DNA of 64,000 bases, taken from JBPOFY01 sp051252415 (lineage in GTDB: Bacteria; Verrucomicrobiota; Verrucomicrobiia; Opitutales; Coraliomargaritaceae). The first letter of the stretch is position 1. Every line of letters begins with the position of its first letter. The stretch is from the NCBI GenBank assembly GCA_051252415.1, contig JBPOGA010000020.1, forward strand, positions 1 to 64,000. The letters run 5' to 3'. Positions 34,328 to 43,763 of the stretch are shown one piece after another. The notes under the pieces were generated by a model. It saw nothing but the letters and a program-made list of their open reading frames with translations. It did not search any database and was not told where the DNA came from. The position numbers and the translations under genes are program-made.

Positions 34328-34915
34328 TTACTGCCTGACGGCTTCGATATTGATCGTGATATCGACATCGTTGCCTACTGCGGGCTGGCCTCCGTTTATT
34401 CCCCACTCAGTGCGGTCGATGGTCGAGGTGGCTTCCCACCCAGAAAGGTAAGCGCCGCGCATGCCATCGCCAAACCCAAGTAGTTCGACGTCGAGTATGA
34501 CAGCTTTGGTGACTCCATTCATGGTAAGGTCACCAGTCACTTTGAAGTGGTCTTTGTCGTCGGTCGCTTTCCACTTTGTTGACTTGAATGTCATGAGTGG
34601 GTGTTTGGCGGCGTCGAAGTAATCATCTTCCTGAAGATGTTTGTCGCGCTTTTCGCTCGCGGTATCTACAGAAGGGATACTTATCGTCGCTTCGACTGAG
34701 CTTTGGGTGAGGTCGTCGCGATCAACGAGAAGTGTGCCTTCAAACTCGCCGAAATTACCTGTCGTTTTTGCGACGAAGTGGCGAATGCTGAATTTGACCG
34801 AGGAGTGCCCTTTATCAATTTTGTAGGTTTCGACATTTGCGGCAGTTGCCTGTGTTGCAAGTAGGCCGAGACAAATGGATGAAAGGAGGGCGGTGATCGA
34901 GAGCAGTTGCTTCAT
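34328..34915 (-). CDS. YceI-family periplasmic lipid-binding protein
   Basis: A 195-residue exported protein with signal peptide LLSITALLSSICLGLLATQATA. The YceI lipocalin-like barrel is clear: YKIDKGHSSVKFSIRHFVAKTTGNF, FDAAKHPLMTFKSTKW and DRTEWGINGG are in family order (first quoted partly). Family members bind isoprenoid chains such as polyprenyl or quinone tails in the periplasm. It is the third gene of an ECF sigma / anti-sigma-like / yceI unit, 18 bp after the second gene, so it may be a target of that sigma factor. Confidence 0.92.
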   Translation of the reverse strand: MKQLLSITALLSSICLGLLATQATAANVETYKIDKGHSSVKFSIRHFVAKTTGNFGEFEGTLLVDRDDLTQSSVEATISIPSVDTASEKRDKHLQEDDYFDAAKHPLMTFKSTKWKATDDKDHFKVTGDLTMNGVTKAVILDVELLGFGDGMRGAYLSGWEATSTIDRTEWGINGGQPAVGNDVDITINIEAVRQ

Positions 34916-34933
34916 AGTTCGTGGTCTGTGTGA

Positions 34934-35791
34934 TTAGATAAATTCTGGAATATCGTTCTTAGTGCCATGTATCGTGAGGATATTCAATTGGTCACCATCG
35001 ACCCACACTTTAAACGCTTTATCTCGGATTTCGTAGACTGCAGGTTGTTTTGGGCAGGCGGCTGGGAAGGCAGCTGCGTCGGCAGTGATCAGATGATACA
35101 CCTCTCCGTCCTTAAAGCAAATCATGCTCAGCTTTGCGTCTTCGTATTCGAAGGTCACGCAACCAAGTGTTGGCGTATTGGCGAGTTTGTCACAGAGTTT
35201 TCTAGGCGAGGGTGCGCCTGTGCTAGCGAGATAGCTTTGTAGTTGGTTTACATCCTTGTGGCGCTTATCGAAGCCCCATGACTTCATGTTGTCGATTTGA
35301 TCTGAGAGGAAGGGGAGCACTGCTGGTAGACCTGCGAGGGCAGGGTCGTTTTGTGCTAGTTGAGCGTCGTCTCCACCACGCGGCACGCCGATGATGATCA
35401 TCATGAACACAAACAGTGCCGCGATGCCTACCCATGGGTTGCGCCACCAATTACTGCTGCTGCGCTGGGTGATCGGTTCACGCTGAGGTGTGGCTTCATG
35501 GCGAGCGGCTTCGGCCTTAAAATCAATTGCAGATTCTGGTTCTGCTGCAGCTTGTGCGTGATGAGCCCGCATGCCCACAAGAATCGACGCCTTGAGGTCG
35601 GCTGGAGGTTCGATAGCTTTCATTTGGGCAGCGAACGCAGTGTCGAACTCTTGTTGATCTTCGAACCAGATTTGGAGTTCGGAGTCGCTCTCGAGCACCT
35701 CGAAGGCTTCAGCAATGAGTGGATCGTTCAGGTCAGACTCGTTGCCTGGGCGGCAGAGTTGTAGGATATTTTTAGCTTCTTCGCGGTCCAT
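34934..35791 (-). CDS. single-pass membrane anti-sigma-like protein
   Basis: A 285-residue protein encoded 2 bp after the ECF sigma gene. The N-terminal cytoplasmic part (residues 1-125) is acidic and helical (AKNILQLCRPGNESDL, EFDTAFAAQMKAIEPP). A single helix at about 135-152 (NPWVGIAALFVFMMIIIG) is followed by a periplasmic domain with four cysteines (RKLCDKL, LGCVTF, SMICFKDG, AACPKQ). The canonical zinc-containing anti-sigma motif HxxxCxxC is absent, so anti-sigma function is inferred from position and topology. Confidence 0.7.
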   Translation of the reverse strand: MDREEAKNILQLCRPGNESDLNDPLIAEAFEVLESDSELQIWFEDQQEFDTAFAAQMKAIEPPADLKASILVGMRAHHAQAAAEPESAIDFKAEAARHEATPQREPITQRSSSNWWRNPWVGIAALFVFMMIIIGVPRGGDDAQLAQNDPALAGLPAVLPFLSDQIDNMKSWGFDKRHKDVNQLQSYLASTGAPSPRKLCDKLANTPTLGCVTFEYEDAKLSMICFKDGEVYHLITADAAAFPAACPKQPAVYEIRDKAFKVWVDGDQLNILTIHGTKNDIPEFI

Positions 35792-35793
35792 GA

Positions 35794-36318
35794 TTACAGT
35801 GCGGTTTCGGAAGTTTCAGTTTCTTTACGCTTAAAGATGTCGCGGAGCTGGGCTTTACCGCGCGATAGGCGAGACATGATTGTGCCGATGGGCACATCTA
35901 GAATGCTGGCAATTTCTTTATAAGAGAGATCTTTAAGATAGAAGAGGGAGAGTGGTTCGCGGTAGACTGTATCGACTTCGTCGAGTGCTTCTATGGCGAG
36001 ATTGGCGTCCATTGTGCGGCGTATGTGCGGTTCCACAGCGCCACCAGCGGCTTCGAGCATCTCTGGTTCGTAGTGATCCATACGACTATCTTTACGGCGG
36101 CGACGTAGGAATTCACGGTAAAGTGTGGTGAAGAGCCACGATTTGACCTTAGATTTATCGCGCAGCGAGCTACCTTTCTCTGCGTAGATGAAAAAGGTCT
36201 GCTGGGCAAGGTCGCCCGCCTCATGCTCGTTTTTGGCTAGGCTGTAGCCGAAACGATAGAGCGGTTGGTAGTAAGCACTCACTATATCCTCAAAGTTCAA
36301 GTCTGGTTCTGTGTTCAT
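35794..36318 (-). CDS. ECF-family RNA polymerase sigma factor
   Basis: A 174-residue sigma-70 family factor with only regions 2 and 4. Region 2 shows YRFGYSLAKNEHEAGDLAQQTFF and KVKSWLFTTLYREFLRRRR; region 4 shows YREPLSLFYLKDLSYKEIASIL and PIGTIMSRLSRGKAQLR (all within family norms). It heads a three-gene unit with the membrane anti-sigma-like protein and YceI. Autoregulation is typical of such units, but I could not identify the promoter motif. Confidence 0.93.
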   Translation of the reverse strand: MNTEPDLNFEDIVSAYYQPLYRFGYSLAKNEHEAGDLAQQTFFIYAEKGSSLRDKSKVKSWLFTTLYREFLRRRRKDSRMDHYEPEMLEAAGGAVEPHIRRTMDANLAIEALDEVDTVYREPLSLFYLKDLSYKEIASILDVPIGTIMSRLSRGKAQLRDIFKRKETETSETAL

Positions 36319-36370
36319 GTGAGAGGGGGCGTAGTGGCGCTTATTCCAGATTTTTTTTATAAATGATCGG

Positions 36371-37459
36371 TTACAAGATCAGCATGGCATCGCCATAACT
36401 GTAAAAACGATACTTGTGGGCAATTGCTTCGGCGTAAAGTTCCTTTAACCATGCAATCCCATCTTCGGAGCCTGGCGTCAGAAACGCAGAAACGAGACAC
36501 AGCAGTGTCGATTTTGGCAGGTGAAAGTTGGTGATCATCCCATCGATCGCTGCGAAGGTTTCTGGTGGATAGATGTATATGTCGGCTTCTGCCTGGACGG
36601 ATCCAGATGGCGTCAGGCAAGTTTCAGGTGCAGATTTTGTGCGGCGCATCGCGTCTTCGATGGATCGCACGGAAGTGGTGCCTACCGCGATGCGAGGGCC
36701 TGCTTCTGGTTTATTCAGTTCTGCCAATACGTTGCTGGGGATTTCATACCATTCGCGGTGAATGTTGTGCTCTTCGATGTTGTCGACCTGAATGGGATGG
36801 AAGGTGCCGATGCCGACTTGAAGGGTGAGGTCGTGGAACCGCGCGCCTTGTTGCTCAAGATCTGCGATTAGCTCGGGCGTGAAATGGAGTCCTGCTGTTG
36901 GGGCGGCCACGGCGACGCGTTTGTCGTAATCGGCGTAGACTGTTTGATAGCGCATATTATCTTCTGCGCGGCGAGGGTCATCGTCGGCGCGTTCGATATA
37001 TGGCGGCAGTGGCATGATGCCGAGGCGTTCGGAAAGGTCGGTTACCGATTCGTCGCGGGCGGGGTGGAAACGCACTTTATAATTGCCGTTGCTGCCCATC
37101 TCGAGGACGTCAGCGGTGTATTCGCCGTCGATGCCGAAACTGCCAGCATTGAGGGTTTTCTTGCCCGGCTTGAGGAGGCACCACCATGTGAGTGCATCTT
37201 CTGCGGGCTGTAGAAGTAGGCATTCGACTTTACCACCAGTCGGGCGTTTGCCGAAGATGCGCGCTTTAAGCACCGCCGCGTTATTACGGAAAAAACGTGG
37301 GTTTTCAGGTAGAAACTTTGCGATGTCGGCAAAGTGTGCGTGTTGGACCGTGCGCGTTTGACGATTTACTATCATCAGGCGTGAGGCATCGCGTGTCGCG
37401 GCAGGTTCCTGTGCGATACATTCCGCAGGGAGGTGATAATCGAAAAGAGCACTATCCAT
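36371..37459 (-). CDS. queA: S-adenosylmethionine:tRNA ribosyltransferase-isomerase
   Basis: Transfers the ribosyl part of SAM to 7-aminomethyl-7-deazaguanine at tRNA position 34, making epoxyqueuosine. The 362 residues start with DYHLPAECIAQEPAATRDASRL, and contain GKRPTGGKVECLLL, YQTVYADYDKRVAVAAPTAGLHFT, VGIGTFHPI and ITNFHLPKSTLLCLVSAF, all hallmarks of QueA. It is monocistronic and diverges from tilS; both act on tRNA. gluQ, another modifier of queuosine-type tRNA, is at 46.4 kb. Confidence 0.96.
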   Translation of the reverse strand: MDSALFDYHLPAECIAQEPAATRDASRLMIVNRQTRTVQHAHFADIAKFLPENPRFFRNNAAVLKARIFGKRPTGGKVECLLLQPAEDALTWWCLLKPGKKTLNAGSFGIDGEYTADVLEMGSNGNYKVRFHPARDESVTDLSERLGIMPLPPYIERADDDPRRAEDNMRYQTVYADYDKRVAVAAPTAGLHFTPELIADLEQQGARFHDLTLQVGIGTFHPIQVDNIEEHNIHREWYEIPSNVLAELNKPEAGPRIAVGTTSVRSIEDAMRRTKSAPETCLTPSGSVQAEADIYIYPPETFAAIDGMITNFHLPKSTLLCLVSAFLTPGSEDGIAWLKELYAEAIAHKYRFYSYGDAMLIL

Positions 37460-37564
37460 ATTTCTCTACGTGTATTTATGTAGATTTGATGGGGGTAAAC
37501 TCTTTTCTTGGCCGAAGCTTACCGCTTGCGCTGGTTTTGTTAAGTGAGTGATACTATTTGAAGT

Positions 37565-39037
37565 ATGTCTGAGAGGGGAGATCGCGTCGATTTTTGGTCA
37601 AGTATAGTTGCTGGTTTAAACGAGCGCTATGCGGATGCATTCGTGCCAGAAGTAGAGACTTTTCTGAAGAAGGTGTCCAATTGTCGCCTATTAGTCGCAT
37701 GCTCTGGTGGTGCAGATTCGGTTTTCTTGCTGCTTATGTTGGTCGCTCGGCGAGATGTGCTTCGCACTGAATTGGTCGTGGCTCACTATAATCATCGTTG
37801 GCGAGGAGATGTTTCGGATGCGGATGCTGCGTTTGTCGAATCTCTGGCGGATGCCTTAGAGATTCCGTTTGTTTCGGCTGCGCGGCCGAATAATGAGGCA
37901 GCCTTTACAGAAACAACCGCTCGGGCATTACGTTTAGATTTTTTGCGGCAATCTGCGCTGCAGTATGAATGCCCAAGCATCGCTTTCGGTCATCAAATGG
38001 ATGACGTCTTGGAAACCCAGCTTCAACGTATTGCTCGGGGCAGCGGCACGGATGGGCTGGCGGCACCGCGCCCGATCGCGAGATTTCCTAATTTGCCTAC
38101 ACATGTTCGACCGTTGCTTAATATGCGCTCAGTCGACATACGCATGGCGTTGAACACCGCTGGTGCTGTTTGGCGCGAGGATAACTCCAATGGCGACCTT
38201 TCCATCGCACGTAATGCGTTGAGGCAAAAGGTTATCCCGGATTTTTCTAAGGTGGTAGATCGCGATCCTGTAGTCGGTGCCGCGCGTTGTCGTCGGTTGA
38301 TGGAAGAGGACGCTGTGGCGTTGGATCAATTGGCCCGAAAGCAATTGCCAGAGGCTTTTAGCAAAAAGCAAGTGCTCTCACGCAAAGTCTTGAAGTCTAC
38401 ACCTCGCGCGCTGACGCGGCGCGCACTTATGGCCTGGTTGAATCGCAATGAGCTGCTTGCGTCCGTGGGGGCGCCTGCGTTAGATTTGTTGATGGATGAA
38501 ATTTACGGAGCTAAAAAACGGCACCGAGTCAGCGCGGGGCAGAGCTATATCGTGATCGATGCAGATTTTGTCAAAATTGAGGTGGCAGAAGAGGCTGCGA
38601 GTGAGTCCATTTGGAAAGAACGTTTAACTTTAGAGCCAAATACTGTGATGATTTTACCTTCGGGCGCTACTTTAGAGATCACAATTGTGGATCTGGATGT
38701 GCAGATTCTGGAGGTGATTTTTAGTGGAGGGGTCGATCCGCAAGCGACCGCGTATTTAAGTCTGCCAAAGGAGGCCGTGTTTAATGTCCGTGGTTGGTTG
38801 CCAGGTGATCGCTTTCTGCCGCTTGGCGCACCTGGGAGCAAAAAGCTACAAGATTGGTTTATTGATCGGCATATTCCACAAAAGGAACGAAAACAGCTAC
38901 CAATTGTCATCAACAGTTCCGGTGAGATCGTCTGGGTGCCTGGGTTTCCTCCTGCAGATCGTATGAAGATAGGGCGAAACGCGAAACAGGCTCTTAGGTT
39001 GACTTACCGCAAGAGAAACCCACCTTCACTCGCCTAA
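37565..39037 (+). CDS. tilS: tRNA(Ile)-lysidine synthase
   Basis: Ligates lysine to C34 of the CAU-anticodon tRNA-Ile so that it reads AUA. The 490-residue protein has the PP-loop LVACSGGADSVF near residue 47, VVAHYNHRWRGD and AFGHQMDDVLETQLQRIARGSG. Substrate-recognition domains follow, with the C-terminal WLPGDRFLPLGAPGSKKLQD typical of TilS. The TAA stop overlaps the ftsH start as TAATG. Pairing of tilS with ftsH is a common bacterial arrangement. Confidence 0.93.
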   Translation: MSERGDRVDFWSSIVAGLNERYADAFVPEVETFLKKVSNCRLLVACSGGADSVFLLLMLVARRDVLRTELVVAHYNHRWRGDVSDADAAFVESLADALEIPFVSAARPNNEAAFTETTARALRLDFLRQSALQYECPSIAFGHQMDDVLETQLQRIARGSGTDGLAAPRPIARFPNLPTHVRPLLNMRSVDIRMALNTAGAVWREDNSNGDLSIARNALRQKVIPDFSKVVDRDPVVGAARCRRLMEEDAVALDQLARKQLPEAFSKKQVLSRKVLKSTPRALTRRALMAWLNRNELLASVGAPALDLLMDEIYGAKKRHRVSAGQSYIVIDADFVKIEVAEEAASESIWKERLTLEPNTVMILPSGATLEITIVDLDVQILEVIFSGGVDPQATAYLSLPKEAVFNVRGWLPGDRFLPLGAPGSKKLQDWFIDRHIPQKERKQLPIVINSSGEIVWVPGFPPADRMKIGRNAKQALRLTYRKRNPPSLA

Positions 39038-41094
39038 TGTCATCAGAGAATAACACGCCACCGAAAAACGATTCCGGTCACAAAGGACCGCCACAACGCT
39101 TTCAGCCAAAGATTTTATTGATCTACTTGCTGATTGGCGCCGCGCTTGTGTCTATTTGGTATGCCAACCCAGGTGCCAACGCCAATGCGCGTAAACTCAC
39201 GATTAGTGAGCTGGTGCAAGCGGTGAAAGCTGGAGTGATTACAGAAGATGAAGGGCAGATGGAGCCCGATCCATCCTACGGTCGCGATGGGTATGTGATC
39301 AGTGGTAAAATGGCGAACCCAGACTTGGCGGGACGAGGCGATGCAATCGTCCCTGAGGGAACCCCAGAAACTGTAAACTTTACTGCGCGTGGTCGTTTGA
39401 CTGAAGAAGACTTCCTGCTTGTTCGCGAAGTGCTTGCTGAGAAACGTGCTACCACAGGACTCGCTGATGTTTTAATTAGTATTTTACCCTTCATTTTATT
39501 GATCGGTCTCTTGTATTTCTTGTTTATTCGCCAATTGAAGAGCGCTGGTCGCGGAGCGATGAGCTTTGGTAAGAGCAAGGCGAAGATGCTGACTCGTGAG
39601 AAAGGTGCTCTGACCTTTAAGGACGTTGCGGGTTGCGATGAAGCCAAAGAAGAAGTCAGCGAGGTCGTAGATTTCCTAAAAGATCCGAAGAAGTTTCAAC
39701 GTATCGGTGGCCGTATCCCACGTGGTGTGCTGATGGTGGGCCCTCCGGGCACAGGTAAGACATTGCTGGCTAAAGCAGTTGCGGGCGAAGCGGACGTCCC
39801 TTTCTTTTCGATCAGTGGTTCTGACTTTGTCGAAATGTTTGTAGGTGTGGGTGCCGCTCGTGTGCGCGACATGTTTGAGCAAGGTCGTAAGAATGCACCT
39901 TGTATTATCTTTATCGATGAAATCGACGCTGTTGGTCGCCAACGTGGTTCCGGTGTTGGTGGTGGTAATGATGAGCGCGAGCAAACTTTGAACTCCCTAC
40001 TTGTGGAGATGGATGGTTTCGATGGCCACGAAGGTGTGATCATCATTGCGGCAACCAATCGCCCTGACGTGTTGGACAATGCGCTCCTACGCCCAGGTCG
40101 TTTTGACCGCCAAGTCACGATCGATTTACCAGACCTCAATGGTCGTCACGAAATTCTACTCGTTCATGCTAAGAAGGTCGCCCTCTCAGAGGAAGTGAAT
40201 CTCGAGTTTGTCGCGCGTAATACGCCAGGCTTTTCTGGTGCAGATCTTGCCAACCTCCTCAATGAAGGTGCGCTGATTGCGGCACGATACAATAAGAAGG
40301 CCGTCGAAATGAATGACCTCGATGAGGCGCGCGATAAAATTTCTTATGGTCGTGAGCGCCGGAAATTGATGGACGAAGAAGATCGCAAGATCACAGCTTT
40401 CCACGAAGCAGGCCATGCGTTGATCCAAGGGATCACAGACGACGGCCATATGCCGGTGCATAAGGTGACCATTATACCACGTGGCCAGAGCCTCGGTTCG
40501 ACGATGTTCATGCCTAAAAAAGATATGCTAAATCAATCGAAGCGTCGTTTGATTGACCATCTTTGCTGCCTCATGGGCGGTCGTGCTGCGGAAGAGATTG
40601 TTCTAGGTGATGTCACAAGTGGTGCCTCTGGTGATATTCGTATGGCCACACGCACCGCGCAGCAGATGGTGTGTGATTGGGGCATGTCCGAACTCGGAAT
40701 GGTCGCTCTCGGCGAGAGTCAGAGTGGCGGATATTTGGGCCATGGAGGTGTAGGTGCAAAGAACTACAGCGAGGAAACCGCGCAAAAGATCGACAAGATC
40801 GTGCATGATTTGATCAATGATCAATACGTTCGTGCCATGGATATTATCAATACGAACCGTGCGGCACTCGATACTATCGCGGCAGCGCTCCTTGAGCATG
40901 AGACGATTGATGGTAAGCATGTTCTGGAAATCATTGAGCATGGTGAGATGCGATCGCCAATCGTGAAGCGTATCATTGCTGAGCCAGAACCTGAGCCAGA
41001 AGATGACACTGAATCCCACGAGGAAAAGTCTGAAAAAGACGATAGCAAGGGCGATTTAGCCAGCGGAGAAGAGCCTGCAGCGGCTCCAGCTTAA
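39037..41094 (+). CDS. ftsH: ATP-dependent zinc metalloprotease FtsH
   Basis: A 685-residue membrane-bound hexameric AAA+ protease for quality control and regulated proteolysis at the inner membrane. Two transmembrane helices (about residues 24-44 and 148-168) flank a periplasmic domain. The AAA domain has GPPGTGKT, IIFIDEIDAVG and the second region of homology ATNRPDVLDNALLRPGRFDRQ (quoted in part). The zinc site is HEAGHAL near residue 450. An acidic tail (EPEPEPEDDTESHEEKSEKD) ends the protein. It is translationally coupled to tilS and followed by a hairpin. Confidence 0.97.
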   Translation: MSSENNTPPKNDSGHKGPPQRFQPKILLIYLLIGAALVSIWYANPGANANARKLTISELVQAVKAGVITEDEGQMEPDPSYGRDGYVISGKMANPDLAGRGDAIVPEGTPETVNFTARGRLTEEDFLLVREVLAEKRATTGLADVLISILPFILLIGLLYFLFIRQLKSAGRGAMSFGKSKAKMLTREKGALTFKDVAGCDEAKEEVSEVVDFLKDPKKFQRIGGRIPRGVLMVGPPGTGKTLLAKAVAGEADVPFFSISGSDFVEMFVGVGAARVRDMFEQGRKNAPCIIFIDEIDAVGRQRGSGVGGGNDEREQTLNSLLVEMDGFDGHEGVIIIAATNRPDVLDNALLRPGRFDRQVTIDLPDLNGRHEILLVHAKKVALSEEVNLEFVARNTPGFSGADLANLLNEGALIAARYNKKAVEMNDLDEARDKISYGRERRKLMDEEDRKITAFHEAGHALIQGITDDGHMPVHKVTIIPRGQSLGSTMFMPKKDMLNQSKRRLIDHLCCLMGGRAAEEIVLGDVTSGASGDIRMATRTAQQMVCDWGMSELGMVALGESQSGGYLGHGGVGAKNYSEETAQKIDKIVHDLINDQYVRAMDIINTNRAALDTIAAALLEHETIDGKHVLEIIEHGEMRSPIVKRIIAEPEPEPEDDTESHEEKSEKDDSKGDLASGEEPAAAPA

Positions 41095-41118
41095 CATCGG
41101 AGATCACGTATTTTACTC

Positions 41119-41150
41119 AAACCCCAGGTGCCTTTTGGAGCCTGGGGTTT
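41119..41150 (+). terminator. stem-loop terminator after ftsH
   Basis: A 10-bp perfect stem AAACCCCAGG / CCTGGGGTTT with a 12-base loop lies 25 bp past the ftsH stop codon. The downstream U-run is short (three T within the stem end), so strength is moderate. Confidence 0.7.
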
Positions 41151-41266
41151 ATGCCTTATATTGAGCTGGGAAATTTGTTCTGGTATGCTCGGTCTTATCT
41201 ACCTAGCTTAAGTCAATAAGTGGTTCTTTGGAATCGCTTCAGTTAAGCTTTAGAGACACCCTGCTC

Positions 41267-42400
41267 ATGCCTGAACCTACCCCTTCAATACTACCATCGG
41301 CTCAGTTAGATGAATCGATATCGGTCCTTATCGTAGATGATAATTCGGTCGATCGCCACATGATCGTGTATGCTTGTTCGAAGTTAAATGCTGAGGTGGA
41401 AATGGCTTCGACTGGAGAAGAAGCCATCGAGAGGTTTAAAGAGAAAAGGCATCGTTTGGTGATCACTGACTATCGGATGGAGCCGATGAATGGCGTCGAG
41501 TTGGCTCAGAACTTGATGGAGATCGATCCCAGCGTAGAATTGATTTTGGTCAGTGGGTCACCCACTGCGGAAGTCATGACATTTGTGCAAAACAATGAAC
41601 TTGCTCCTGTCGTGACCAAGCCGATTTCGCCAACCTCGCTTATAAATAGTGCAGTGATTTGTATTGAGCGTAGTCGTGGGCGCCGTGAAGTGCTTACGGG
41701 TGTAGCGATGACAAATCGCATGGATGATTGCCTCCCTTTGCTAGGTACTAGCGAAGTATGTCAAAAACTGCGCCGAGAAATTGCGGATTTAATTCAGATG
41801 GCGCGGCCAGTTTTGATCACTGGGGCAGTTGCATCAGGGAAATTGCAGATTGCACACTTAATGCATCGGCAAGGTGCATACGGTGATAGCCTATGCTTGG
41901 AGTGCCATTGTGCGAATAAAACGCCGGAAGAGTTGTCTGTAGCTTTAATCTCTGAGTCCGGTGAGCCTGGTGAAATGATTCAGCGTGCCCAAAAAGGCAC
42001 TTTGATCATTCATAATATTGAAATTTTGCCCATGCCGCTTCAGCAGGCACTGGCAAAAGAGTATGATGCGATAACAAGTGATATGAATTTGATTGTCGTT
42101 ACAGATTCCAGCTTAGATGCGATGCTGGATGATGGATTGATCGATGACTCGTTATATTTCAAGTTGTCGTTAATCACGCTAGAAGTGTCGCCGTTGGCAG
42201 ATCGAATGGAGGATTTACCCAATGTGATTACTTACATTTGCGAGGATCCAGAGAAGTATAGTCTCAGTCCTTTGGCAAAAGATGTGGATGTGGATACAGT
42301 GCTGAAGGTTGTAGCTGAAGGGGGGCTAGAGAAGAACTTTGCTTCGCTTGCGATGGCGATTCAACGTGCCGCTCTCTTAAGCGATAAGAAAACCGATTAG
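41267..42400 (+). CDS. receiver domain fused to a degenerate sigma-54-activator AAA domain
   Basis: A 377-residue protein; ATG 41267 is preferred over an upstream TTG at 41228. The receiver has VLIVDDNS, the phospho-acceptor in VITDYRMEPMNG, and VVTKPISP. The second domain aligns with NtrC-type AAA+ but key residues are lost. Walker A reads GAVASGKLQ (Leu for Ser/Thr). The Walker B region reads GTLIIHNIEILP where active members have FLDEI. No GAFTGA loop is visible, while the FKLSLITLEVSPLADRMEDLP segment is kept. There is no C-terminal HTH. It is probably a protein-interaction regulator, not a DNA-binding activator. Its 3' end overlaps chrA by 24 bp tail-to-tail. Confidence 0.8.
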   Translation: MPEPTPSILPSAQLDESISVLIVDDNSVDRHMIVYACSKLNAEVEMASTGEEAIERFKEKRHRLVITDYRMEPMNGVELAQNLMEIDPSVELILVSGSPTAEVMTFVQNNELAPVVTKPISPTSLINSAVICIERSRGRREVLTGVAMTNRMDDCLPLLGTSEVCQKLRREIADLIQMARPVLITGAVASGKLQIAHLMHRQGAYGDSLCLECHCANKTPEELSVALISESGEPGEMIQRAQKGTLIIHNIEILPMPLQQALAKEYDAITSDMNLIVVTDSSLDAMLDDGLIDDSLYFKLSLITLEVSPLADRMEDLPNVITYICEDPEKYSLSPLAKDVDVDTVLKVVAEGGLEKNFASLAMAIQRAALLSDKKTD

Positions 42401-43552
42401 TCCGCAGCTCAACACGACAAGCCATGATGGAGTCTTGAAGCGATAGAGCGCTATGAAAGCGACCGCTGCCAAAATGAAGTGCTTCCATGTCTGAATTCCA
42501 TGCGGCCACACAGGGTTGATTAAAGCCGCAAGTAGCAGCCCGACAACAGCTGCATTCGCACCGATCAAGCCAGCTTTTGCCCACTTGCGGTCACGCAGTT
42601 TATTCCAGAACGGTAGCAGACCTATAAGTAACAACATCCCTGGCAAGAAGATCGCAATGAGTGCGCCTAGGCCGCCAAGCCAATATGGATTGGTTGTCGC
42701 ACTTGCAGTGCCCAAGAACGAAGAAAGCGTAAAGAGCGGGCCTGGTAATGCCTGCGCCGCACTATACCCTGCCAGAAAGTTGCCATCATTGAGAAAGTGG
42801 GGAACCATGCCTTCCTGTAGGAGAGGTAGCACGACATGCCCTCCGCCAAAGACCAAAGCACCCGCTTGGTAATGAACTGCGTAGATCGACCCATGTGAGC
42901 TGCTATTGATGAAAATCGATGCGCAGAGTAGCAGCGTATATGCGATAAGTGAGCCATACACTAAAAGTTTCGATACTGACATTTGCGCGGCTGGTTGTGA
43001 TGGCTGCGTGTCAGCCTTTCTGAAGAGCAGGTTGCCTGCGATCGCTCCAATGAGAATGGCAACGATTTGCATCAAGCTACTAGGCAGTAAGAGAACCAAT
43101 GCCGCGGCCACCACTGCGATGAGAATACGAGGGATGTCAGGGCAGAGCTTTTTTCCTAGCCCAACAACGGCATTTGCGACCACAGCCACCGCAGCTGTGA
43201 GTAGACCGCCGATAAAGGCATTCGCAGAGTCACCAACGATAAAGAGGCCATAGGCAAATCCGATCATCAGGAGTGCTGAGGGTAGCGTAAATCCAAGCCA
43301 TGCGACGCAAGCGCCGATCAATCCTCCTTTATGCCAACCGACCGCGAAGCCGAGTTGGCTACTGGAGGGGCCAGGCACGAACTGGCACAAGCCAAGAAGT
43401 TCCGTGTAGCGTTCATCGCTTAACCATTTGCGTCGATTTACGAACTCGTCCTTAAAGTATCCTAAGTGAGCCACGGGGCCGCCAAATGAAATGCATCCGA
43501 GGCGTAGGTAGATCCAAAAGATTTGTGCATAAGAAATTGCTTTGTCTGACAT
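42377..43552 (-). CDS. chrA: chromate transporter (CHR family, two-domain)
   Basis: A 391-residue inner-membrane protein with 10-12 hydrophobic segments in two homologous halves. The first half has SFGGPVAHLGYF and QFVPGPSSSQLGFAVGW; the second repeats the pattern as VFGGGHVVLPLLQEG and ALPGPLFTLSSFLG. Full-length two-domain ChrA proteins typically export chromate, driven by the proton gradient; the physiological anion may be different in this organism. It is monocistronic, and a 211-bp gap with no recognised motif separates it from the divergent CcoI-like gene. Confidence 0.93.
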   Translation of the reverse strand: MSDKAISYAQIFWIYLRLGCISFGGPVAHLGYFKDEFVNRRKWLSDERYTELLGLCQFVPGPSSSQLGFAVGWHKGGLIGACVAWLGFTLPSALLMIGFAYGLFIVGDSANAFIGGLLTAAVAVVANAVVGLGKKLCPDIPRILIAVVAAALVLLLPSSLMQIVAILIGAIAGNLLFRKADTQPSQPAAQMSVSKLLVYGSLIAYTLLLCASIFINSSSHGSIYAVHYQAGALVFGGGHVVLPLLQEGMVPHFLNDGNFLAGYSAAQALPGPLFTLSSFLGTASATTNPYWLGGLGALIAIFLPGMLLLIGLLPFWNKLRDRKWAKAGLIGANAAVVGLLLAALINPVWPHGIQTWKHFILAAVAFIALYRFKTPSWLVVLSCGLIGFLIA

Positions 43553-43763
43553 GGGGCGAAGTTGACAAGCACGACCAGATGAATCAACACGCTAAAACAG
43601 ATCTTGGCTCTATGCATCTCTAAGCGCCTTAGGTTCGGGTGCCTGGAGATCTGGCGAAAGTAGACATTGGTAGTTTAGACGGCATGTGCATAATGTGACA
43701 GCGTGAAAGCAAAAGTATACTTGTGCGCTTAACACATTTGTAGTCTATTTTCGAAACTTATTT

